Shown here piece by piece: positions 1 through 9,800 of a stretch of DNA of 64,000 bases. Source of the stretch: Opisthorchis felineus (taxonomy: Eukaryota; Platyhelminthes; Trematoda; Opisthorchiida; Opisthorchiidae); contig SJOL01002116.1 of assembly GCA_004794785.1 (NCBI GenBank), forward strand, positions 693,298 to 757,297, in the 5' to 3' direction. The stretch's first letter is position 1; every line of letters begins with the position of its first letter. The translations under genes and the position numbers were made by a program. A model generated the notes under the pieces. The model ran no database searches. It was not told where the DNA came from and saw only the letters and a list, made by a program, of their open reading frames with translations.

Positions 1-990
1 TTTGACAAGCCTGATTTTAATAAGTGTTTTCCGAATGACTGACCAATCTATATGATGTCCTGTTTTCAAACTCATTCGGTCAGCTGCTGTAGTCAAAAGC
101 ACACTGAAGTTGTGATGCCTATTCGTGGCAAGATTTATGAATTTTATATCATTGTAAACACATAAATACCAGGTTTATTCAACCATTCCGGTCTTGAGAA
201 TACTGTTCGCAGACCAGATAACGCTTAGCAGAGGTTGCTCAAAATGGACAGCGCTGAATACGGTCTCGTAGCACTGAGGTATGGGACCAGAAATACATGC
301 CGCATTATTATTCTAGACCGACACGACGGATTCGTTCATAACCGAAAATCTATTTGTCGTGTTAAAATTTACCCCATTCTGTGGCTTGAGTTTGAGGGTT
401 CAATTTTTCGCCGCTTTCTCAACTACTCACGTTGGAGAAGTAGTGTTTTATCTTTCACACGCTTATCACACCAAGCCTGACAAAATGCACACCATATTTT
501 GAATTAAAAAAAATTAAGGAACAAGTCTAGGGATGGACGCACTTTTGACTGCAGTATAATATCTTCACACTCATCAATCGAAAAGTCATTCCGGGTTTTT
601 TCCACTCACTAATCCATGAATTCACGTGCTTTCTAAGGCACTTGGCTTGGTAGATCACGAGTCTGATTCTGATTAGTATGATCATAAGTACACCGCTACA
701 TCAGTTTTCTTCCCCGCTTTCCTTCTTAGGTTAACATTATGACACGCGGAATCCCAAATTGCTTAAGTCAATAAGCTTGGTTACTGATTACTGGTTACCG
801 GGTTACTGAGACTCCAAAAAAAACACAAATCGGAAAATAGATTTTTTATCCGCCACAAGTTAGGAGCCGATTCTAAGAAGAGGGAAGCACTGCTGATTTG
901 CTGCAGCCGAGTGTTGCCTTTTCAACCGAATTAACAAATGGCGCGCTCACTGGGCTATCAGTAGATGTAGTAAATAGGTTGAAACTATAT
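1..990. other. non-coding spacer
   Basis: I see no convincing gene here. Open frames are short, have no recognisable motifs and are not bounded by good splice sites. The composition is AT-rich and resembles the other spacers of the window. Confidence 0.5.
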
Positions 991-995
991 ATCTT

Positions 996-1373
996 TCATG
1001 GTGTCAATGTTGTTACTGTAGGTAGGCACGTTTGGAAAATTCGCCGTCTATTAACCGGTGCTTTGAAGCACTGCTTTTGATTGCCCTTCTTTCTGTTCAC
1101 ACAATGAGCTTTGGCACGTAAAACACGAAATGCCGCTAGAATGGTGTGGGTCAAAGGAGCATTATCGTGGCAACGTAAATTCTGCTGCTTGTGGAACATA
1201 TATCTTAAATATGGGTAACATTTGCGATAATTGTTGACACTGACCACAGGACTGATAATACCGCATGCTGTGACAACGTCGGAGAATTTTTTCAAGTTCA
1301 AGGAGGTTCGCTTTTTTGCTTTCATTCCTCGTCTAAGCCTTAAGTAGATTAACTTATGTAGGCAGCTTACCAA
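996..1373 (-). pseudogene. possible mariner-like transposase relic
   Basis: A 125-codon open frame reads on the minus strand. Its middle contains the string LRCHDNAPLTHTILAAF, with the core codons at about 1156-1170. Mariner/Tc1 transposases carry a hallmark second catalytic aspartate in contexts such as LLHDNAPAHT, so the HDNAP..HT pattern is a good visual match. The upstream part is rich in Lys and Arg, as in transposases, but I cannot identify the first catalytic Asp. The expected downstream HPPYSPDLAP block is missing, and the frame ends soon after the motif. No terminal inverted repeats were found. If real, this is a truncated, dead copy; a chance match in a random frame is the alternative. 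Confidence 0.25.
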
Positions 1374-1379
1374 TGTTTC

Positions 1380-2640
1380 GTCTACTAAATTAATGCTTCA
1401 TGGGGTAGCTTTTCGTTCGAGATCGATCAACCCGTCCGAGAGCACAAATGGCATACGTGATGTTGTGGACATAGCGGCGCATTGAATTGACAGACGTACT
1501 TTGAGACATTTTGATGTGTCTGATATCCCACAGATATATATTCTCTTTATTTCCAGGCGAGAAACTGTCATGTGGTCATGTTGGTGTTAGAAGCGAAATA
1601 TTTAAAACCTTATGTGGATCTAGACTTTCAAGAAGGATTCGAAGAAATTGATAGGACTCCCGTTTTGCTTCCAATCGGTTTAGGACGATTTGATTGTCAC
1701 TATGGCGGACGACACACGTTTATATGAACAGGGGAATAGTCTGCTGTGGTTGCCATTAAATATGCCTACATACGCCCCTCGTGCTCTGACAAGAAAAGCC
1801 GCTCAACAAACCTGCACTTAATCCGCTATCTTTGATGCCTGCCGGAGTGCAAGTACAAGCACCAACGGTGTCCTCCAATGAAACCAAGAGGTTGTGTACG
1901 ATAAAACGTAATGTTTTGTGTATGATGTCCATGAGGAAGGGCCACATCTGTTCACACACTAAAGTGATCCATTAATTTTCGCGTACTAAATTTACAACTT
2001 TGCAACAAAAATCAGAACGGGACATATCCCAGTTAGATTTCTGAAACGAAATGATAAATCTAAAGGTGGAAGAGACTGGTGTTCCGTGGTCTTTTTTGAC
2101 GGAGTTTGTAAGTTTTTCACTTTTCGAATATAAAATACATTCAAAAAATCATTTTGCTGCTCACATGACTGGATGGACCAAATGTGACGGATTCAGCAAC
2201 ACAGATTTATCACTCAAGCTGACAAATCCAGCAGAATCTTCAACAGCCCATATCGACTAAAAATGTCACTTAGTTTTACTGCCTGCACACCGTTCCTAAA
2301 TTGCCAGGCCGACTAAACTTTAGTATCATGCCTATTTGAAAGAAACAGAGCTTAGAGCTGAAGCCGACAACACAGAAGGTAGCGTACTGCGATATGTTAA
2401 ACCGTGTTTAAATTAACAGTTGGAGAAATGGACTTTGTTTATGGCAAGCAAAATTACAATTCAGTTTCTACACTTACAGTGCTTCAAATTCGCAAGGTGA
2501 AGCTGCATCCTGGTTGGGCGAATGCTGTCACATGATTTTTGCATAAAAATAGTGAAATCTGTTTTGTATGTGGATAATTCATCAGCAGCTTCCGTGGAGG
2601 GTGATGTGGAATTTTTCAGTTCGCATGAGCTGAAGGCCCT
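1380..2640. other. non-coding spacer downstream of retroelement tail
   Basis: No gene is supported. The stretch is AT-rich with only short open frames. Its right edge meets the GAT-rich 3' tail of the minus-strand retrotransposon, so about 2640-2650 should be the 3' insertion junction. Confidence 0.45.
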
Positions 2641-2647
2641 AGATATT

Positions 2648-2667
2648 TCATCATTATCATCATCATT
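2648..2667 (-). repeat. GAT-rich 3' tail of the left retrotransposon
   Basis: On the minus strand the element ends in an interrupted run of GAT/AAT trinucleotides, about 195 bases after the last in-frame stop. RTE-type retrotransposons commonly end in short tandem repeats, and this run fits that role. It marks the probable 3' end of the insertion. Confidence 0.55.
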
Positions 2668-2842
2668 GTCAGCTGTAAGAACCGCGTACTTGTCGTACAG
2701 TGGTTGTAGCTGCCACAGATTCGTTCACCGATGACTTGGGGAGGTGGGGTATGTAGCTGCGTATTGGAGGGGGGAGCTGATAAATTGGTGCGTAACTGCC
2801 GCACTGTCAGTGGACTGTCAAGTGGGGGAATAGGGAGGGGAG

Positions 2843-3265
2843 CTATCCATTGAAGGCAATAACTTGGATGCACGATCGCCATTGTGGGCGCGACTGGGCC
2901 ATGCGTGGTAATGTCTCTAACCATTGATGTGGCCCGCCTCGGGGTCCCCATCCAGGAAGACGGCAATGACCAGCGCAGCTTAGTTTGCTGGTAATGGCTT
3001 TAATACTTCGCTGCCAAGTCATTGTTTGACCGCCTCTGACTCGTTTCCACCCTTCACGTGGTTGTGCGAAAAGAACCCTTCGAGGAAGTCGGTCGACTGG
3101 CACACGCAGCACGTGCCCAAGCCAGCGCAACCTATGCAGTGTGACCAGTTCATCCATCGAGGGTGAGTTATTTCTTCCGAATACCATTCGACGTACTTCA
3201 GCATTGCTTATCCGGTGTTCCCACCAGACTCGGGCAATGCTCCGAAGACATCGATGGTCGGACAC
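2843..3265 (-). pseudogene. retrotransposon protein, C-terminal segment
   Basis: This 140-codon frame continues the reverse transcriptase after a frameshift. It begins with DHRCLRSIARVWWEHRISN and contains LHRLRWLGHVLRV at about residues 45-57, the conserved tail found after the RT thumb in RTE-like flatworm elements. It then carries basic residues and several His and Cys and ends in AFNG before the stop. The preceding frame runs out of homology at about 3267, where a one- or two-base indel moves the reading frame. The counterpart in the right-hand copy ends in a similar AFNGK, which supports this stop as the natural end of the protein. Confidence 0.8.
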
Positions 3266-4662
3266 TGAATTCTTTTGACGTCCTCGGCGCGCAACAGCCA
3301 GGTTTCTGATCCGTATAGTAGTATGGAGCGCATCGCAGCATTGTAAACTCGACCCTTGACGGATAAGCTGATGTCACGCCTACGCCACAGGTGACGCAGG
3401 TTCACGAAAGCTGCTCTGGCCTTCCAAATCCGGATGGAAATATCATCGTTCGCGAGACCACCGGGACTGATACAGCTGCCAAGGTAAACAAATTTGTCTA
3501 CTACCTCAATCGGTTCATCCGCAAACATGAGGCTAGGGTTCGAGCCCACCCAGACTTGCAGTAGCAATTTGCACTTTGCAGGTGTGAAGCGCATGCCGAA
3601 CCGTGAGGCGGAATTATTTAGATTATTTAATATTGTTTTAATTACCACGGGGTCCGATCCAAGAAGAGCTATGTCGTCTGAGTACTCGATATCTGTGAGC
3701 AGACGCCCCGGGAGCACCTCGACCCCACAGGCATTAGAGGCTGATGGTGAGTCTTCCATGATCGTATCAATGACGAAATTGAAGAGGAAAGGTGAAAGAG
3801 GACAGCCCTGTCTGACACCACTTGATGTGGTGAACTCAGAAGAGAGTTTCCCATAGACCTTCACATGGCCGCGGGAGTTGGCGTACAGCGCCTTAGGGAG
3901 GGTCAAGAATTTATGGGGGACACCTTTGCTTCGCAGACACTGCCACAGTGCCTGGCGGCCCACAGAATCAAAGGCAGCTTTCAGATCAAGAAAGACAACC
4001 ATTGTTGGTTGCTGGAAGCAGTATCGCTGTTCCAGAATCTGTCGGAGGGTGAAGATATGATCGATGCATCCTCTTGCAGGACGAAACCAAGCTTGGTTCT
4101 CACGGATCTGTCGCTTCCTGTGTTCAGTCAACCTTCGAAGGATAAGACCAAAGAGCACCTTCGATGCCACAGCTAACAATCTGATGCCACGGTGGTTTTC
4201 ACAAAGCGTTCGCGTACCCTTTTTGAAGATAGGGATAACTGTCGACATCCCCCATTCTTCAGGCACCTTCTCTTCGTTCCATATAGCATCACTAAGCTTT
4301 GTCAGATGGGTCACCAGGGGTTCTCCGACTTTTTTGAAGCGGGCTAGATTGGGACCGTCCGGTCCTGGTGCATTCTCACGTTTTAGTACGGATATTTCGT
4401 ACTTTATTTTTTCATCCGACGGGGGATAAAGGTGTATATTCCATTCGCCCGTATCCATTATCTCCACAGGCTGTGTTGCAGCAGGCCAGCTAATCTGTTC
4501 TTCGAAGTTTTCGGCCCATGTTTCCAGTCGACGTTTCTGCGAGTAAATTAATGAGCCATCTTTTTCACCTATCGTTTCACTGACCGTTGCTTTCCTAGGG
4601 CCAGTCGATCGTTTCAGTTGGTATAGAGCACGGCTGTTTCCCGTAGCAAAAGTCTTCTCCAT
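3208..4662 (-). pseudogene. retrotransposon reverse transcriptase domain
   Basis: The frame spans 484 codons. Residues 1-150 form the linker before the RT, including APGPDG at 98-103 and the VIPIFKKG block at 142-149. The RT core follows: VVFLDLKAAFDSV (residues 222-234, catalytic Asp 226), GVRQGCPLSPFLFNF (282-296) and EYSDDIALL (326-334). The usual catalytic box is YADD, so Ala is replaced by Ser here. The thumb with FVYLGSCIS follows near residue 390, then LYGSETWLLR near 450. The last 20 or so residues lie past a frameshift and are out of frame. In the element the RT would copy its own RNA at the nicked target site. A stop just upstream (about 4670) separates it from the endonuclease part, so the copy cannot make the full polyprotein. 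Confidence 0.9.
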
Positions 4663-4666
4663 CTCC

Positions 4667-5083
4667 CGAACTATCTATGTCCACCAGAGCCCTCGGTCTA
4701 TGCTTAGACTCTTCACTATTTGGCGCTTGAGGGATTTGCGTGCGCCGTCGTACTCGTTGTCTGCTGGTATGGATTTCCTGGCATCAATCATGGATAGCGA
4801 TCTCGACGACATCCAGTGGTCTTGTGGTTGAATCTGAGAGGTCGGACAGACAGCACCGAACGCCGCTAACGTAGCTCCTTTTATATTTTATCACGCTTCA
4901 TCCATATGCTCACTGCCACCACAGTATTGGTTTACTGTGGAGAATTGTTGGGCTAGCCCATATCGATACTGTTGAGCTGTGGCAGTTCTTCGAAGATAGT
5001 GGATTGGCATGCTCCTTGCTAATTTGCGAGGGCCTGAAGGGAAATGAACTGTCAGACGTGCACGCACCGTGGCGTGATCGGAA
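4667..5083 (-). pseudogene. retrotransposon linker between endonuclease and RT, broken
   Basis: After the endonuclease frame ends at 5084, homology resumes one base over with DSDHATVRARLTVHF, which carries the terminal SDH motif of APE-type endonucleases. It continues as a basic linker (about 5080-4890). A double stop with small indels follows near 4880, then another linker stretch rich in Lys and Arg, and an in-frame TAG near 4670 just before the RT frame. The right-hand copy has the matching VDSDHALVR at about 60797-60823, which confirms the register. Confidence 0.7.
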
Positions 5084-6181
5084 TCAAGTGGTGCCCCAGA
5101 AGGAACGACAGTCTTGAATTATAGCTCTCCACCGGTGGCTGATGGCCACGTGATCCATCTGGGTCCACGGCTGATTTGCAGTTGGTGGCCGCCAGGTTAC
5201 GCGATGCGAACGTTTATGTTGAAAGTTCGTACTTGCCAGAAACAGTTCATGGTCAGCACACAACTGAAGGAGTCGATCTCCGTTGTCTGTGCGGCGAGCA
5301 TCGACTCCGAATCGACCGCCCAAATGTGATTCCAAGGAGCTCAGACGAACTACTTGGGCATTCATATCGCCAGCAAGGATCACAATGTCAGTGCTTTTTG
5401 CTTGACGAATGAGCCCGGATATCTCTCGATAGAAAGTATCCTTCTCAGCATCAGAACTGCAGTTCGTTGGGGCATAAGCCGACACTACAAACAGGCACCG
5501 CTTTTTATGCCGAGAGGCATTGAGCTTGATTGAACTGGATAACCGGACGGCGCAAAGACGACTGTTCACTGGGATCCAATCCAGCAAAGTGCGTTCAGCT
5601 CTTGGGCTGAGTGCAACTCCCACGCCATATATTCCACGAGTCATCGCTTCTGGGTCACCGGACACACGGAGGGAGAAATGTGAAAGAGCTGAGTTCATCC
5701 TTGGCGTTCTGAGATGCATAACCACGCTTGGGTCTTGTATGCGTGTTTCGGAGACACAGCATACATCAATTTTAAGGGAGTATAAGGTTTCAGCAAGCAC
5801 TGCCTGTTTGCCAATTTGACATAGAGTACGGACGTTAAAAGCTCCTATGTAGAAAGGATCTCGTGGATTTAGAAGGGTGTTATTTTGTTTACTGTTAATA
5901 GGTAGCGAAGAGCATAAGACCCTTCGGTCAGATAACTGACAGTCAAGTGACCCAATGACGTTTGCTTGTGTGGTGGGAAGGGGTTGGGGAGGGACATCGG
6001 TGGACACCGAACTGCGCGGGCGAATGATACTTCTCGGTTGCCCAGGCCGAGGAAGGGGGTTTGGTTGAGGTACCCCACCTTGAGCCTTTGACTCAAAAGT
6101 CTGACCCACAATGCAGCGGGAGGATGTAGGGTTTTGTTCGAGGACCCTACCTTTGGCCTCTGACTTAAAAGTCTGACCCAC
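5084..6181 (-). pseudogene. retrotransposon N-terminal repeats and APE-type endonuclease
   Basis: The frame spans 365 codons. Residues 1-45 are two copies of a GQTF.S.A.G motif encoded by the local tandem repeat. Residues 50-108 are Pro/Ser-rich. The endonuclease starts at GAFNVRTL (113-120, metal-binding Asn116) and continues with CCVSETRIQD (141-150, Glu145), VVSAYAPTN (232-240), LAGDMNAQ (269-276, Asp272 and Asn274), VTWRPP (328-333) and QMDHVAIS (341-348, Asp343 His344). All catalytic positions up to that point are intact. The final SDH motif lies beyond a frameshift at about 5083. In such elements this domain nicks the target DNA to prime reverse transcription. The true start may lie further upstream, because the repeat continues past 6181. 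Confidence 0.88.
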
Positions 6182-6290
6182 GAGGCAATGGGAGGATGTA
6201 GAGTTTGTTCGTGGACCCTGCCCCTAGCCTCTAACTCAAAAATCTAACCCTCAACGCAGCGGGCAGCAGGGCTTTCTTTGGGGACCCTGT
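6060..6290 (-). repeat. degenerate tandem repeat, about 72-base unit, 3-4 copies
   Basis: Three clear units and a poorer fourth follow each other. Each carries (plus strand) a ..GACTCAAAAGTCTGACCC.. core, a GC-rich AGCGGGAGGATGTAG-like spacer and a GAGGACCCT-like block. The unit is a multiple of three bases. On the minus strand the two promoter-distal units are translated as GQTFKSEAKG and GQTFESKAQG. Single diverged units are present at 12.7-12.8 kb (minus) and at about 59.64-59.72 kb (plus), always at the 5' side of the endonuclease, so the repeat belongs to the retroelement. Confidence 0.75.
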
Positions 6291-6840
6291 CCGGACCAGA
6301 TGACTCAATAGTCTCGGCTGCAGGGGGTTGGCCAGACCGAGGGCGCAGGGAGTACGGCATTACTGTCTCCACTCCTGATGCGGCTGCTCACTGGAAGTGC
6401 CTCTTGAGCAGCACCACACTCCTTGGCTTTAAAAGCACCTCGACCGCACTGAATAATGCGCCGGCGTTCACGGTCAACCGTTGGGCGGTCGAAGTGTGCA
6501 CTTTTTAGGGCCGACCTTTTATAACCCACCCTGCCTCGGGGAAAAGCAGCATCGCTGCTTCCATGAATATAGACATGCTGGTCGCCTGGTGAAACCCCTT
6601 ACCGACTTCACAGTCCTATCGCAGAGGACAGTACGGCTTCACCCTCAGATCGCCTAGTAGCACGATTACTGGTTGTACAATATCTCGCTGCTCTTGGTCT
6701 GAATGCTCCCCTTTGGCCTTCCTGGCATGATTCCACCTTGTGGAACGACGTTCCAGCCAGTGTAGCCCGCGGGATCACTGCAGCACTCAAGTCCGACCAC
6801 CATGTCAAGGTTGGAGCTTTGGGTCGGGCCCTAGGTATTT
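6291..6840 (-). other. probable 5' region of the left retrotransposon
   Basis: The stretch is clearly richer in G and C than the flanking spacer and joins the tandem-repeat block without a break. It has short minus-strand frames (for example 6305-6529) but no motif I recognise. I infer that it is the 5' UTR or an ORF1 remnant of the element. It does not obviously match the 5' flank of the right-hand copy, so a nested older insertion is also possible. Confidence 0.4.
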
Positions 6841-6849
6841 AGTGCTACC

Positions 6850-9800
6850 ACTTGCTAAAGCAATATGATCAACGTTGAAATAAACTTCACTCCACATAGC
6901 TTGGACACTTTGGTATGATTAGTTTTCATCTACCTAGAGCTGAGTAGTGAGCAACAAAGCCGATGTGAAATAACAAGGATTGATACATAAATAACAACAG
7001 TAAGTACGATGATAAAAATTAGCGTTTCAGTAAATAGTGAGCTATCGGGTATGGTATCTCACCATTCCATTTTTCGGTAAGTACTTGATATCGGCATTTT
7101 GTTTTTGAACGGATCTGACTAACAGAGCTGTTCGCACATCTGAATTGGTGACCATCGGTTAAATTAATTCACATTCATTGAAAAATGTTGCTTTTGGTCT
7201 TGTCACAACACTGCCTATGAGGCTGCAGAAAACCCCTCGATGAGTCAATACCAGTTTTGCCAATCTGCAGACTCACCAGGCTTCCATTATCCGTTTCATC
7301 TAGTTGAGCACCAAATCGTACGCAACCGGAAGCTTGTACTCTTTCGCTGATAGTGGGACACTCAGCAGAACCCAGTATGAATCTCACGTCTATGGCATTC
7401 TTCGAATGAGTTTACCGCACAAAAGCCAATCCGTGCTTCAGTTTGCATCGTAGTGCATTTTCTTGACACATGACTCACCATGTTTCTAAACACTTTCCTA
7501 TCTCCACATCCCGAATATCTTGCTAACTGAAACATGAAGTGGCCTTTGTGTAGCAAATTCGTTTGAAGAACATCTTAAACGAGGGGAGTAGCTTAGCATC
7601 GTTTTACCACCAAATCAATGAACACATGAGTATATTTTATCCTAGATACCTCATTTGTCATACCACTCTTTACCTACATAATTTGTAACTGAATGTGTAA
7701 TATTCAAAAGAAGCAGACCAGATCTTACCTTTCGCTCGGTGAACCACTGATCTTCATTCTGCTGAAAATATGTTGAGGGCAGACTACCTCAGACGTATCT
7801 AAGAAGTGAATCATACGTGAATGTAGTTGAATCACAAGGTCGCACCAAAGAATACAAAATATCACCAGCAACATTATTTTGAGTGCAATATAACAAACCA
7901 AACCACACAGAATGTAGTTTACCGCATCCAAATGTCAACTGAAACCACGTCGATAGCACAGTCTTGCCTGTTGTGGTTCCAAGGTGTCCTGTGTTTGGAT
8001 CTCAGTCTGATCCAGTATTCCCCGCCCATAGACGGGACATGCAACCAGGCGATCAGAACAATTCTACCGGATGGAAGACATTTCCCTTAAAAAGGGTTGC
8101 TTTACAGGGTATAAGCCAGAGTGGTTAAAGTCTCTATTGCATTCACCATGAACTCAAAAAAACCTGTTCTCTGGTAGTTTTAATGGACACTTCGCGAATT
8201 TGCAGTAGTAGAATGAAGTTCCCACTTTGCTAGCATCTGTTGCTGCAGTTTTTTGTCGTCACATTTCTGTAAAGAAGATTTTGTGGACTTGTGATAGTCG
8301 GCCATAGGTTCCGTTAGCCAGTATAACTTAAGTGAGGACTGAAAAGACATACCGGTTAAACTTAGACAACAATAAGTAAACGCTTCTTATAAAAAACTCG
8401 GAAAATATCACTTTCTAGTGCACCGTGTCAACCTATTGTTCCAGTTTTTTTGCCACATTTTCCAGAACCTGTAACTAAAACTTTTCCGGTAATGGAACTT
8501 GTCGGGGTCACGCAAAGTGAACCTCTTGGGTTACACATGTTAGATTGCAGCATGTATGTCAGGGCCATGTAGAACCTTTTTCTACCCAAATGTGTTTTAT
8601 GGATTTTTCTTTTGGGTGTGTCATAGAAACACTTCGTTCCAAGAATCGTTTCTTGGACGAACGTGCTAGCTCTATGAGATTTCTTATGTTAGAAACACCA
8701 AGAAATACTATGTACATTTAACGATGACGTAAATAGCTTTACAATGGGGTGAATTGTGGACTTTTACCGTATTAAGGACAAAAGCACAACGAGCTGAAAA
8801 TTGTATCTCAGAACGATCGATCTCTATTGCTCACTGAATGAAGCTGGCAGCGTCTTTTTGATAGCTCTCCGTATACTTTGTTCGGTGGGTCGGATTCGTC
8901 CCTAATCTCAAGAAGCTGTTTCCGTTGCACTGCCTTGGATGTACCGTCTACATCCGTTTCTAACTGGAAAACTTGTACCTATTCTTACATATGTCAAACT
9001 TCAACCAGTGGACAAAACTCCCACTCAAATCATGTCCTGCGTTTTGATTTTCAGCATTTATCTTGGACTGTGAAATGCGAAACAAATATTGTTTCACAGT
9101 TTTGCTTTGCTTTTTGATGAGACGCTGGTCCAAAAATAACTTAGCTTTTTTGAACGGGGACAGTTTTTCACATTTTGCCTGCCATATCGAATGTTTTCTC
9201 AATCTGAGGGATATCTATACTTGTTCTGAAAAACAAAAAAGCATAGCGCCCATCAGCCTGTACTCTATGTCATACCAAAATTCTTGCCAAGTGAAGAAAA
9301 TCAACTTTTCGCTTCAGTTCGACTCCGTGGACTGTAATCGACTTAGCGCATCATGAGCGGTATCTGATGTCATTGAGCCTTTTTGCGACATTCTCCCAGT
9401 CAACTGGTCAACGTTCCCATTATGCGGAATAAACCGACGGTAAAGTTGAGAATGTATCAGACTCACGGACTACCAGAACCGATATTCTAATACATCATTC
9501 CGTTTATTTGTTTTAAATCCTCCGTTTTCTAGTCATACGCTTTACTTGCCACCAAAAATCACAAACACAAGCACAATCATTTTAATTTTAATTTAGTGTT
9601 CATCTTAACCTTACAAGCAGAGCACAATGCTTTATTTTGGGTTACTCAACCGATGCCTATCTACCACATGTGACCATGACCACCACTCTCCAGTGTGGTG
9701 TCCCTGTCGTAGCTACTGACCACATACACATTTTACTATACAGTGATACAGATACTTGCAACCGGTGTCTACCTCTCCCGTTGTCTTACGGCAGCAAACG

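Larger units (their letters stand above)
2648..6840 (-). mobile_element. RTE-like non-LTR retrotransposon, near full-length, inactive copy
   Basis: Reading on the minus strand, the element contains a GC-richer 5' region (about 6840-6300), degenerate tandem repeats (6290-6060), an APE-type endonuclease (6181-5050), a linker (5050-4670), a reverse transcriptase (4662-3208), a C-terminal segment (3265-2843), a short 3' UTR and a GAT-rich tail (2667-2648). The order endonuclease-RT-LRWLGHVLR segment and a short-repeat tail, rather than a long poly(A), are typical of RTE-type elements of flatworms; the clade assignment is by eye. The coding region is broken by a frameshift near 5083, a stop and indels near 4880, a stop near 4670 and a frameshift near 3267. 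A damaged copy of the same family lies in opposite orientation at 59.4-62.93 kb. The 5' boundary is uncertain. Confidence 0.85.
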
